This document shows, in pieces, positions 16,246 through 23,812 of a stretch of DNA of 40,948 nt (its first letter is position 1; each line of letters starts with the position of its first letter). The position numbers and the translations under genes are program-made. The notes below the pieces were generated by a model, which ran no database searches, had not been told where the DNA came from, and saw only the letters and a list, made by a program, of their open reading frames with translations. The DNA lies in assembly GCA_035565975.1 (NCBI GenBank), contig DATMRT010000011.1, forward strand, positions 1 through 40,948, in the 5' to 3' direction. This stretch comes from Ga0077530 sp035565975. Its GTDB lineage: Bacteria; Pseudomonadota; Alphaproteobacteria; Rhizobiales; Hyphomicrobiaceae.

Positions 16246-17247
16246 ATGTTCCGTTTAGACCTGCATTTGCGTCGGCGCGTGCCCGGCTTTTCATCCGAGC
16301 ACCATTCTGACGTGGCGCGCAGCGGATTGGCTGTTGCTCTCGCAGCACTGGCGGTCCTGGCCATCGGCGCCACCAGTCGCACCCTCCTCTCTGCTACCGA
16401 CGCGCGCGACAAGACGACCGGCGCATACGTCACGACAAGCGATAGCTGGTTCGATCAACTCACGAATCCCTCCGCTTGGCGCAGTGGCCGCTTCCGTGGC
16501 CAGTCGCGTCCCATGTCGCGTGAGGAAGCGCGACGAGCGCGCGAGCAGGAGGAACGTGAAGCGCGGGAGGAGCGCCTTCGCGAGGAGCGCGAAGCGCGCG
16601 AAGAGGCCATGGAAGAGGCGCGCGAATACGCGCGCGAGCGCGGCACCTACCGCACTGTCTGTGTTCGCCTCTGCGATGGCTTTTACTTCCCGATTAGCTT
16701 CGCGACGACGCCCGACCGCTTCGGCGCCGACGAGGCCGCGTGCAATGCGCGTTGCTCGTCCGGCGCGCGCCTCTACGTCTATCCCAATCCGGGCGGCGAG
16801 CCCGAGGACATGAGGGATGTGCGTGGTCAGCCCTACACGGCTTTGAAGAATGCCTTCCTCTTCCGCACTGAATACGTCGAGGCCTGCACCTGTAAGCCGC
16901 ATCCCTGGGAGCGGGAAGCGCTCAATCGCCACCGCCTTTACGCCGAGCGCGCGCAGAAAGGCCGGCGGGCGGTCGCGGCGAAGGTCCAGCCCGCCCGCCG
17001 AGAGGCAGGCGCCGGGGAAGTGCCGCCAGAGCCCGGCCAAGTCCCGCCAGCGACGGCGTCCGCGGAAACGCCGGAGCGCCCTGGTGGCGCCATGCTGCTT
17101 GGCAGCCCTGAGCCCAAACGTGCCCAGCCGGCGCAGCGCCCACGTTCTGCTCAGGCGTCTTCGCGTGAACGTCGCTCGACCGGCAATCGTCGCGGGGGCA
17201 GCAGCAAGCCCGAGTGGGCCTCCCGGGTATTCGGCGGCAACTATTGA
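16246..17247 (+). CDS. DUF2865 domain protein, probably exported
   Basis: The 333-residue protein has a basic N-terminus and one hydrophobic segment (residues 26-45, SGLAVALAALAVLAIGATS), acting as a signal or anchor. Residues about 90-130 are a dense Glu/Arg helix (REEAREEAMEEAREYARE), likely a charged single helix or coiled coil. The DUF2865 core follows (about 133-240): YRTVCVRLCDGFYFPISFAT, RFGADEAACNARCSSGARLYVYP and FRTEYVEACTCKPHPWE, with six conserved Cys that may form disulfides in the periplasm. The C-terminal 95 residues are Pro/Ala/Arg-rich and disordered. The family is known only from alphaproteobacteria and has no assigned function. Nine bases after its stop begins the relic copy of the mutT 3' end. 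Confidence 0.85.
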   Translation: MFRLDLHLRRRVPGFSSEHHSDVARSGLAVALAALAVLAIGATSRTLLSATDARDKTTGAYVTTSDSWFDQLTNPSAWRSGRFRGQSRPMSREEARRAREQEEREAREERLREEREAREEAMEEAREYARERGTYRTVCVRLCDGFYFPISFATTPDRFGADEAACNARCSSGARLYVYPNPGGEPEDMRDVRGQPYTALKNAFLFRTEYVEACTCKPHPWEREALNRHRLYAERAQKGRRAVAAKVQPARREAGAGEVPPEPGQVPPATASAETPERPGGAMLLGSPEPKRAQPAQRPRSAQASSRERRSTGNRRGGSSKPEWASRVFGGNY

Positions 17248-17255
17248 GGCGCGCG

Positions 17256-17336
17256 GGCGGTCCTACCCCAGCAGATCGCGTAGCATCGTAATAAGCGGCA
17301 CGTCCGCAAGCGGCTTGGGTAGTCGACGAGGCGCAG
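17256..17336. repeat. Left copy of direct repeat: relic of the mutT 3' end
   Basis: This 81-base segment matches 18024-18105 at 78 of 82 aligned positions: three substitutions and a one-base deletion. The right copy is the living 3' end of mutT (last 24 codons plus stop) and seven bases beyond. The left copy is detached from any reading frame, and the single-base deletion would shift the frame. The pair brackets the toxin-antitoxin genes. Confidence 0.92.
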
Positions 17337-17342
17337 GGCTGG

Positions 17343-17371
17343 TTGTTTTTATTAGGAGTTTGCATTATAAC
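17343..17371 (+). promoter_or_regulatory. Probable promoter of the toxin-antitoxin pair
   Basis: TTGTTT (17343-17348) and TATAAC (17366-17371) are separated by 17 bases, a good sigma-70-type promoter, in an AT-rich patch that contrasts with the GC-rich flanks. A short direct repeat ATAAC (17367-17371 and 17379-17383), 12 bases apart, overlaps the -10 and the expected start site. It could be the site where the AbrB-fold antitoxin represses its own operon. Confidence 0.6.
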
Positions 17372-17398
17372 ACACGTAATAACATTTCGAGGTGCCGC

Positions 17399-17626
17399 AT
17401 GACTCCGCTGAAAGTTCGCCCAGTAGGAAACTCGCTCGGCGTCGTATTGCCGAAGGAGGCGCTCGCGCGTCTCAATCTCAAAGCCGGAGATACGCTCTTT
17501 CTTACTGAAGCATCTGACGGATCGATGAGGATCTCGCCCTATGATCCGTCATTCGATGCGCAGATGCAGGCTGCTCAAGAGGGCATGAGGAAGTACCGGA
17601 ACGCTCTCCGCCGGCTTGCAAAATGA
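17399..17626 (+). CDS. AbrB/MazE-family antitoxin
   Basis: The 75-residue protein starts with a SpoVT/AbrB-type swapped-hairpin DNA-binding domain (residues 3-47): LKVRPVGNSLGVVLPKEALARLNLKAGDTLFL, with the R-x-x-GNSLGVVLPK signature of addiction-module antidotes. The C-terminal 25 residues (DAQMQAAQEGMRKYRNALRRLAK) form a charged helix, likely the part that caps the toxin. It should form a dimer that binds its own promoter and neutralises the downstream toxin. The stop overlaps the toxin ATG by four bases, the usual coupling. The predicted promoter is directly upstream. Pairing of this antitoxin class with a Doc-type toxin differs from the classic Phd-Doc pair. Confidence 0.9.
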   Translation: MTPLKVRPVGNSLGVVLPKEALARLNLKAGDTLFLTEASDGSMRISPYDPSFDAQMQAAQEGMRKYRNALRRLAK

Positions 17627-18003
17627 GTGCGCCAACTTGGCTGCTGCGATCGGTCATCGACGCGATACACGATGCGCAGCTTGCCGAGCACGGTGGCGCG
17701 GCCGGCCTGCGTGATGAAGGAGCACTGGAATCTTCGCTCGCCCGGCCTATCAATCTCCATGCCTACGGCGAGACCGATATCTATCGTCTGGCGGCGGCCT
17801 ATGCTTTCGGCATCGTGCGCAATCACCCGTTTGTTGATGGCAACAAGCGGACCGGATTTCTCGCCGCTTATGTGTTCCTGCGCATGAACGATCATAACCT
17901 TGAAGCCGATGAGATCACGGCGGCAACCACAGTGCTTGCTTTGGCCGCGGGTGAGGTCAGCGAAGACGAGTTTTTCCACTGGCTTCGGACGAACTGCCGA
18001 TAG
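17623..18003 (+). CDS. Doc-family toxin (death-on-curing, Fic fold)
   Basis: The 126-residue protein is a compact Fic-fold toxin of the Doc type. The catalytic motif is HPFVDGNKR (residues 68-76), preceded by LAAAYAFGIVRN and followed by TGFLAAYVFLRMNDHNL, both typical of Doc. The N-terminus has the family pattern VIDAIHDAQLAEHGGAAGLRDEGALESSLARP. In Doc the motif position after Asn is Lys rather than Gly, and the enzyme phosphorylates EF-Tu instead of AMPylating proteins; N74-K75 here fits that. The motif otherwise looks Fic-like (P and D-G). It overlaps the antitoxin gene by four bases. Its stop lies 20 bases before the right repeat copy. Confidence 0.92.
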   Translation: MSAPTWLLRSVIDAIHDAQLAEHGGAAGLRDEGALESSLARPINLHAYGETDIYRLAAAYAFGIVRNHPFVDGNKRTGFLAAYVFLRMNDHNLEADEITAATTVLALAAGEVSEDEFFHWLRTNCR

Positions 18004-18023
18004 TTTTGACGGCTGGGTATGCT

Positions 18024-18105
18024 GGCGGTCCTACCCCAGCAGATCGCGTAGCATCGCAATAAGCGGCACGTCCGCAGGCGGCATGGGGTAGTCGACGAGG
18101 CGCAG
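18024..18105. repeat. Right copy of direct repeat: 3' end of mutT
   Basis: This 82-base segment is the end of the intact mutT gene (codons for residues 119-142 and the stop, 18031-18105) plus seven bases downstream. It is the source of the detached copy at 17256-17336. The repeat unit, from one copy to the next, is 768 bases and contains exactly the promoter, antitoxin and toxin. Confidence 0.92.
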
Positions 18106-18459
18106 CGCGCGCACCCATTTGATGCGCTGGCCCTCACGCGGCGTGATCTCGCCTTCCCAGTTGCGGCAGAGATAGAGCGGCATCAGCAGGTGGAAGGTCT
18201 CGTACGTGTGGCTCGCGAACGTGAAAGGCGCGAGGCAGGTCTCGCAAACCTCGATGCCGAGCTCTTCCTGAAGCTCGCGCAGCAGCGCCTGCTCGGGCGT
18301 CTCGCCCGGCGCGACCTTGCCGCCCGGAAACTCCCAGAGACCGGCCATGGATTTCCCCGGCGGGCGCTCGGCAATGAGCACGCGGTTGTCGACGTCGATG
18401 AGTGCCGCCGCGGCAACGAGAACGATCGGCTTGCTCGACACTGTCCCCCCTGCGCTCAT
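18031..18459 (-). CDS. mutT: Nudix hydrolase, MutT-like (8-oxo-dGTP diphosphatase type)
   Basis: The 142-residue protein has the full Nudix box GGKVAPGETPEQALLRELQEELGI (residues 46-69 region, pattern Gx5Ex7REUxEExGU). The flanks VAAAALIDVDNRVLIAERPPGKSMAGLWEFPGGK and LLMPLYLCRNWEGEITPREGQRIKWV are the MutT form that removes oxidised guanine nucleotides from the pool. Its ATG overlaps the stop of the upstream kinase-like gene by four bases, so the two are coupled. Many Hyphomicrobiales carry mutT next to argJ instead; that is not the case here. The 3' end is duplicated at 17256-17336, but this copy is intact. Exact substrate is inferred from the family. Confidence 0.9.
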   Translation of the reverse strand: MSAGGTVSSKPIVLVAAAALIDVDNRVLIAERPPGKSMAGLWEFPGGKVAPGETPEQALLRELQEELGIEVCETCLAPFTFASHTYETFHLLMPLYLCRNWEGEITPREGQRIKWVRALRLVDYPMPPADVPLIAMLRDLLG

Positions 18460-19838
18460 GCGGCGACCTCGACTCCCTCGGGAAGCGGCACGCCGGTCTC
18501 CCCGAAAGCGGCTCGCTGACGTGCGCCGACGCGGGCGAGATCGAAGTCCTCGATGGTCTCGTTGAAGATCTGAAAATAGTTGAGGCGGGCGTCGAGGTGA
18601 AGGAACACACCACCGAGCCCGATCGCGGCGCGGTCCATGAAAACGAACTCGCGCGGCACCTTGACCGGTCCCTTCTCCTTGAGCGCCTTGTGCACCGTGA
18701 AGGCCTCGCGCCGGCCGTATTCGCCGGGCGTCGTCCCCTCGGCAATGGAGCGCACGCGGTCGTCGAGCAACGGCCCATAGATGAAACGCGCCCAGATGTT
18801 CAGCACGTCGATCAGCTCTCGGGAGAGGCCCGAGAAGCCCCAGGTTTCGTAGGCGTACACAATGCGCGCCTCGTCGCCATCGAGGAGACCACGATAGAGA
18901 TCGATCACGCCGCCGACGAATTTCGGCGCGAACGTTCGCATGCAGCCGTAGTCGAGCAGGTTGATGCCGGCCGGCTGGCCCTCTTCCTCGAAGATCGTGT
19001 AGTTGCCGAGATGCGGATCGCCGTGGATGACGCCGTAGTGGCTGAAGGGATACCACCACGCGCGGAACATGGCGCGGGCGATCTGATTGCGATGTTCGAC
19101 GGGTGCCGTCTTGTAGTCGAGCAGTCGCCGACCCTCGAGCCAGGTCATGGTGAGCAGGCGCTTCGTCGAGAGCTCGCGCACGATCTCCGGCACACGAATG
19201 AGCGGATCATCGCGGAAGATGAGCCGGTAGAGCGCCGTATGACGGGCCTCGAGGCCGTAGTCGAGCTCCTCGCGCAACCGCGCCGAAATCTCCTTCAGAA
19301 TCTCGCCCGTCTCGACCGCCGGGTCCATGCGCGCATGAATGGCGAACACGACCTTGAGCTGCGTGACATCGGCCTCGACGGCCGACTGCATATCCGGATA
19401 CTGCAGCTTGACGGCGAGCGCGCGTCCATCGTGGGCCACAGCGCGATGCACCTGTCCGAGCGACGCTGAGGCCGTCGACGCCAGCTCGAAGGAGGCAAAG
19501 CGCGCCTGCCAGTCGGGCCCCAGCTCCGCCTGCATGCGCCGGCGCACGAAGGCCGGCCCCATGGGCGGCGCGGCGGACTGAAGCTGCGCCAGCTCGCGTG
19601 CGTACTCGGGCGGCAGCGCCTCCGGAATGGTCGAGAGGAGCTGCGCCGCCTTCATGATCGGGCCCTTGAGGCCGCCCAGTGCCTGGGCGAGTTCGGCGGC
19701 GTTCTTCTCACGGTCGAGGTCATAACCGAGCAGCCGGCTGCCGGCGACGCGTGCGGCGACCGCGCCGACGTTCGTGCCGACGCGCAGGTAGCGGGCGGCG
19801 CGAGCGCTCAGGCGATTGGCTTCCTCGTCATCGGACAT
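18456..19838 (-). CDS. ABC1/AarF/UbiB-like atypical kinase
   Basis: The 460-residue protein belongs to the UbiB/ADCK group. The KxGQ-like region reads LKGPIMKAAQLLS (57-69). The Ala-rich nucleotide loop is STASASLGQVHRA (121-133) and the lysine K144 (ALAVKLQYP) follows. The catalytic loop is HGDPHLGNY (272-280) and the metal motif is LLDYGCMR (294-301), with DYG in place of DFG. There is no C-terminal membrane helix, so it is closer to the short soluble ABC1 proteins than to UbiB itself. Relatives act as ATPases supporting quinone or lipid metabolism. The start at 19838 is chosen for the AAAGG upstream; an earlier ATG adds 28 low-complexity residues. Confidence 0.88.
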   Translation of the reverse strand: MSDDEEANRLSARAARYLRVGTNVGAVAARVAGSRLLGYDLDREKNAAELAQALGGLKGPIMKAAQLLSTIPEALPPEYARELAQLQSAAPPMGPAFVRRRMQAELGPDWQARFASFELASTASASLGQVHRAVAHDGRALAVKLQYPDMQSAVEADVTQLKVVFAIHARMDPAVETGEILKEISARLREELDYGLEARHTALYRLIFRDDPLIRVPEIVRELSTKRLLTMTWLEGRRLLDYKTAPVEHRNQIARAMFRAWWYPFSHYGVIHGDPHLGNYTIFEEEGQPAGINLLDYGCMRTFAPKFVGGVIDLYRGLLDGDEARIVYAYETWGFSGLSRELIDVLNIWARFIYGPLLDDRVRSIAEGTTPGEYGRREAFTVHKALKEKGPVKVPREFVFMDRAAIGLGGVFLHLDARLNYFQIFNETIEDFDLARVGARQRAAFGETGVPLPEGVEVAA

Positions 19839-19949
19839 GCGTTCTGAACCTTTCGGCGCGGCATGACGACCGCTGCCGTTCGTGCGGACCTCAGATATGG
19901 CGTCGAAAGTCCGGGCAATCAACGCGCGCGCATGCCGCGTTAGGCGGTG

Positions 19950-20396
19950 CTACAGCTTCTTTAGATCGACGCCGCCCATTTTACATACGATCCGCCACTC
20001 CTCGGGCGTCACGGGCTGCACGGAGAGGCGCGCGCTGGTCACGAGGCTCATCTTCGCGAGCGCCGGTGTTTCTTTCACCGCCGCGAGCGTCACAGGTTTC
20101 GGCACATCGGCGACGGCCACCACGTCGACGCATTGCCACTTCCCCGTGTCGTCCGTCGGATCGGGGTGCGCGAGCGCACTCACCTTGCAGATGCCGACCA
20201 CCTCCTTACCGATGTTGGAATGGTAGAAGAAGCCGAGGTCGCCGATCTTCATAGCCTTCATGTTGTTGCGTGCGGTGAAATTGCGCACGCCCGTCCACGG
20301 CTCGCCGGCCTTGCCCTTGGCCTTCAGGTCATCCCAGGAGAAGGCATCGGGTTCCGACTTCAGGAGCCAGTAGGCTGTGGCCGGCTTCTTGGGCAT
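19950..20396 (-). CDS. EVE-domain protein
   Basis: The 148-residue protein is a single EVE domain of the PUA-like fold: AYWLLKSEPDAFSWDDL at the N-terminus, WTGVRNFTARNNMKAMKIGDLGFFYHSNIGKEVVGICKV in the middle and the C-terminal SARLSVQPVTPEEWRIVCKMGG. The aromatic cage residues (W, Y, F) that in relatives hold modified bases are kept. EVE proteins are thought to recognise modified cytosine or similar bases in DNA or RNA. The start at 20396 has GAGGA ten bases upstream; a TTG three codons earlier is too close to that site. It is separate from the kinase gene by 111 bases. Confidence 0.9.
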   Translation of the reverse strand: MPKKPATAYWLLKSEPDAFSWDDLKAKGKAGEPWTGVRNFTARNNMKAMKIGDLGFFYHSNIGKEVVGICKVSALAHPDPTDDTGKWQCVDVVAVADVPKPVTLAAVKETPALAKMSLVTSARLSVQPVTPEEWRIVCKMGGVDLKKL

Positions 20397-20477
20397 CGTT
20401 GGCAATCCTCATGCCGTTGCAGCATCTCAGGTGCGCAGACTGTAGCCACGTCCCGGATCTTTGTCATTGCACCGACA

Positions 20478-20966
20478 TCAAGAGCGCGGGCGACGCCCCG
20501 CTCGGAACTGCGCGCGGAACCAATCCGTCAGCAGCTCCTTCTCGTAGGCGAGCCGATCGCCCGACCGGGCCGTCGAGCCCATCTGAAAATTCGAGTCGGA
20601 GAGTGTTTCCTGGCTTCGTCGGACGACGCGACCGCGCTCACGCAGCGTATATCGGAGGCTGATGCGCGGCGGCGTTGCGCCCGTCACGATCCTCGTTTCG
20701 CCGCCGCGGCTCGGCAGCCGCTCGCCGGCGAGGTCGATGTCCAGTACCTCGATGGCCAGATCCTGACCGGGTGTGAGGTAGCGCGCGCCGAGCGTATCGA
20801 ACATGCGCCGCAGCTCGTTGAGCGTTTCCTTGCGCGAACCGTTGCTCCCTGCCTCGGCATCGCTGTAGCGATCCGCACCGACGAACCTGACCGTGAGCCC
20901 CGCGTGTGCACTTACCGGCATGAGGATCAAAGCCAGCATGGCTGCCGAGAGTGTCCTCCCTTGCAT
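20478..20966 (-). CDS. DUF3016 domain secreted protein
   Basis: The 162-residue precursor has a signal peptide (LSAAMLALILMPVSAHA, cleavage before GLTVRF). The mature part matches DUF3016: VRFVGADRYSDAEAGSNG, a helix LNELRRMFDTLGARYLTPGQDLAIEVLDIDLAGE, then RISLRYTLRERGRVVRRSQETLSDSNF and YEKELLTDWFRAQF near the end. The DIDLAGE motif is diagnostic. It should be periplasmic; the family has no assigned function. A GGAG lies eight bases before the ATG. It stands alone; upstream is about 380 bases without a gene. Confidence 0.82.
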   Translation of the reverse strand: MQGRTLSAAMLALILMPVSAHAGLTVRFVGADRYSDAEAGSNGSRKETLNELRRMFDTLGARYLTPGQDLAIEVLDIDLAGERLPSRGGETRIVTGATPPRISLRYTLRERGRVVRRSQETLSDSNFQMGSTARSGDRLAYEKELLTDWFRAQFRAGRRPRS

Positions 20967-21345
20967 GGCGTTCGCTCCGCATTCGCCCTGCCCCCCACAT
21001 AAATGTAGGTGACGGCCGTCTATTCCAAGGCGCACTCAGGCGCCGGCGCACCGTTCGCCATCTGAGCAAGAGAGACATGGAGCAGGCGAGCCGGCTGCTC
21101 ACGACCCGGCAATCCGCGGTCATTCGTGACGGCCACGGCTGCAGACCGAAGTCGAATGCAGGTCGCCCCGATGTCGCCATCACGCACTCGTCCAACACCC
21201 GATCGGAACATATTGAGAACTCAAATGGCCCGAGATTCAGTCGCAAGTGCATGTGGCGCTGTGAGGCGCAACTTGATCGCCGAGCGTTCGACCATCATGT
21301 AACGGGCATCGGTGAGCCATGCCGATCCATACGGAGAGACGCCCC
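20967..21345. other. Intergenic region, no gene seen
   Basis: These 379 bases separate the divergent DUF3016 and dioxygenase-like genes. I see no supported gene, RNA or repeat. The GGAGAG ribosome site for the downstream gene is at about 21330-21336. Confidence 0.4.
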
Positions 21346-22299
21346 ATGAGCCTCGAGCTGACCGGCATCCACCATCTTACCGCGATCACTGCAACAGCCG
21401 CGGCGAACAAGCGCTTCTACACGGACACGCTCGGCCTGCGCCTCGTGAAGAAGACCGTCAATCAGGACGACACCAGCGCCTATCACCTCTTCTACGCGGA
21501 CGGCCTAGCTTCTCCCGGCAGCGATCTCACGTTCTTCGACTGGCCGGTCGCGCGCGAGCGGCGCGGCACGCACGCCATCACACGCACGGGTTTGCGAGTC
21601 GCCAGCCCTCGGAGCCTCGAGTGGTGGGGGCGCCGCATCGCCGATGCGGGCCTCGTGCACGACCCGATCGCCGAATTCGATGGACGCGCCTCGCTCCTGT
21701 TCGAAGATCCGGAAGGTCAGCGCTTTTGCCTCGTCGACGACGGCGGAGCGGGCGAAAGCCATCCCTGGGAGCGGAGCCCTGTTCCCGCCGAGCATCAGAT
21801 CCGCGGTCTCGGCCCCATCACCATCAGCGTGCCGACGCTCGAGCGCACAGGCGAGCTGCTGAGCACGGTCATGAACCTGCGCGAAGAGCGCACATATCCC
21901 TCTCCGGACGGCGCGGGCGAGGTGCACGTCTTTGCCATGGGCGCTGGCGGTCCGTCGGCGGAGCTGCACGTCGCCGTGCAGTCCAACCTGCCCGCCGCGC
22001 AGCAGGGCGCCGGCGGCGTGCATCATGTCGCCTTCCGCACACCGGACGTCGCGAGCCTGCACGAGTGGACGGCGCGGCTCTCGGAGTTTCGCGTTCGCTC
22101 GAGCGGCGAGGTCGAGCGCTATTACTTCCGCTCGCTCTACTTCCGCGAGCCGGCCGGCATCCTCTTCGAGATCGCGACGGACGGCCCCGGCTTCGCCGTC
22201 GATGAGCCGATCGATACGCTCGGCGAACGGCTGTCGCTGCCGCCGTTCCTCGAGGGCAAGCGCGCGCAAATCGAGGCCAACCTCAAACCGCTCAGCTGA
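21346..22299 (+). CDS. Ring-cleaving dioxygenase-like VOC protein (PcpA/LinE group)
   Basis: The 317-residue protein has two VOC modules. It starts LTGIHHLTAITATAAANKRFYTDTLGLRLVKKTVNQDD, typical of PcpA/LinE-type hydroquinone dioxygenases. Predicted Fe(II) ligands are H10 (GIHHLT), H226 (GVHHVAF) and E275 (LFEIAT), with spacing equal to that known for PcpA (11, 227, 276). The phrase YFREPAGILFEIATDGPGF is a family signature. Many genomic members are annotated as ring-cleaving dioxygenases without proven substrate. GGAGAG precedes the ATG at 21346. It lies upstream of the cyanate operon in the same direction but 152 bases away, with no obvious metabolic link. Confidence 0.88.
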   Translation: MSLELTGIHHLTAITATAAANKRFYTDTLGLRLVKKTVNQDDTSAYHLFYADGLASPGSDLTFFDWPVARERRGTHAITRTGLRVASPRSLEWWGRRIADAGLVHDPIAEFDGRASLLFEDPEGQRFCLVDDGGAGESHPWERSPVPAEHQIRGLGPITISVPTLERTGELLSTVMNLREERTYPSPDGAGEVHVFAMGAGGPSAELHVAVQSNLPAAQQGAGGVHHVAFRTPDVASLHEWTARLSEFRVRSSGEVERYYFRSLYFREPAGILFEIATDGPGFAVDEPIDTLGERLSLPPFLEGKRAQIEANLKPLS

Positions 22300-22450
22300 G
22301 CGTTTCCGCCGCGCTTAGATCGGTGATCACGTGCACGCGCACAGAATTTGCGCGCGGCAGGCAGCGTTTGCACAAAACTCGTGCGCCCAATTCTCCGGCA
22401 TCCTGGGCATTCTGCTGTCTTCCGCAGCACCAACCCGGGAACCGCACACC

Positions 22451-23809
22451 ATGAGCTTCGACGATCCATTCGATCCTCATCGTCCAATGCAGCGCTCTGG
22501 ATGCGCATGCGGCCAGCACAAGTCGCAGGCCGAACACGAGGCCGCGGCCAAGCTCGATCACGATCAGCGCATCAAGCGCGTTGTCGAAAGCGCCGTCGTG
22601 CGAGCCGTGTTTCCCAATGACATGGAGCGGCGTGGCTTCCTGCAAGCCGTCGGTGGTGCCACGGCCATGGCCGCTCTCAGCCAGTTCTTCCCGCTCGGCA
22701 CCGCCATGGAGGCCTTTGCCGATACGGGCAAGATCGAGAAGAAGGACCTCAAGGTCGGATTCATCCCGATCACCTGCGCGACGCCGATCATCATGGCGCA
22801 TCCCATGGGCTTCTATTCGAAGCACGGGCTCAATGTCGAAGTGATCAAGACGGCGGGCTGGGCCGTCGTGCGCGACAAGACCATCAACAAGGAATACGAC
22901 GCAGCCCACATGCTCTCGCCCATGCCGCTGGCGATCACGCTCGGCGCGGGCTCGAACCCGATTCCCTATACGATGCCGGCCGTCGAGAACATCAACGGCC
23001 AGGCCATCACGCTCTCCGTCAAGCACAAGGACAAGCGCGATCCGAAGTCCTGGAAGGGCATGAAGTTCGCCGTGCCGTTCGACTACTCCATGCACAACTA
23101 CCTGCTCCGCTACTATCTCGCCGAGCACGGCATCGATCCGGACAAGGATGTGCAGATTCGCGCCGTGCCGCCGCCCGAGATGGTCGCCAACCTTCGCGCC
23201 GACAATATCGACGGCTTCCTCGCGCCCGACCCGGTCAACCAGCGCGCCGTGTTCGACGGCGTCGGCTTCATTCACATTCTTTCGAAGGAGATCTGGGATC
23301 GCCATCCCTGCTGCGCCTTCGCGGCGAGCCAGGAGTTCGTGACCAGCAGCCCGAACACCTACAAGGCGCTCCTGAAGGCGATCATCGATGCGACGGCCTT
23401 CGCGACCAAGAACGAGAACCGCAAGCAGATCGCGGAGGCGATCGCGCCGGCGAACTACCTCAATCAGCCCGTAACGGTCGTCGAGCAGGTGCTCACCGGC
23501 ACGTTCGCCGACGGCCTCGGCAATGTGAAGAAGGTGCCGGACCGCATCGACTTCGATCCCTTCCCCTACGAGAGCTTCGCCATCTGGATCCTCTCGCAGA
23601 TGAAGCGTTGGGGCCAGATCAAGGGCGACGTGGACTATGCGAAGGTGGCCAAGCAGGTCTATCTCGCGACCGATGCGGCGAAACTGATGGAGGAAGTCGG
23701 CCTCAAGCCACCGGCATCAACCAGCAAGACCTTCTCCGTCATGGGCAAGACGTTCGATCCAGCGAAGCCGGAGGAGTACGTCGCGAGCTTCGCCATCAAG
23801 CGGACCTGA
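22451..23809 (+). CDS. Cyanate/nitrate-type ABC transporter substrate-binding protein (NrtA/CmpA family)
   Basis: The 452-residue protein is a periplasmic binding protein of the NrtA/CmpA/SsuA class: LKVGFIPITCATPIIMAHPMGFYSKHGLNVEVIKTAGWAVVRD, then the domain-closing LLRYYLAEHGIDPDKDVQIRAVPPPEMVANLRADNIDGFLAPDPVNQRAV. Export is by a Tat signal with ERRGFLQAVGGATAMAALSQFF (residues 59-80). Ahead of it lies an unusually long 58-residue N-region with CACGQH and many charges. It is followed by permease, ATPase and cynS, so the substrate is probably cyanate; nitrate or bicarbonate are the alternatives because the family binds small anions. The start at 22451 has only a weak ribosome site. Confidence 0.9.
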   Translation: MSFDDPFDPHRPMQRSGCACGQHKSQAEHEAAAKLDHDQRIKRVVESAVVRAVFPNDMERRGFLQAVGGATAMAALSQFFPLGTAMEAFADTGKIEKKDLKVGFIPITCATPIIMAHPMGFYSKHGLNVEVIKTAGWAVVRDKTINKEYDAAHMLSPMPLAITLGAGSNPIPYTMPAVENINGQAITLSVKHKDKRDPKSWKGMKFAVPFDYSMHNYLLRYYLAEHGIDPDKDVQIRAVPPPEMVANLRADNIDGFLAPDPVNQRAVFDGVGFIHILSKEIWDRHPCCAFAASQEFVTSSPNTYKALLKAIIDATAFATKNENRKQIAEAIAPANYLNQPVTVVEQVLTGTFADGLGNVKKVPDRIDFDPFPYESFAIWILSQMKRWGQIKGDVDYAKVAKQVYLATDAAKLMEEVGLKPPASTSKTFSVMGKTFDPAKPEEYVASFAIKRT

Positions 23810-23812
23810 GGC

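Noticed and set aside
17623..18003. Fic AMPylase
   Set aside because: The size, the Lys after Asn and the adjacent antitoxin fit a Doc-type toxin better, though the motif is mixed.
18402..19469. 355-codon plus-strand open frame
   Set aside because: Antisense to the ABC1 kinase gene; it has no motif and no ribosome site.
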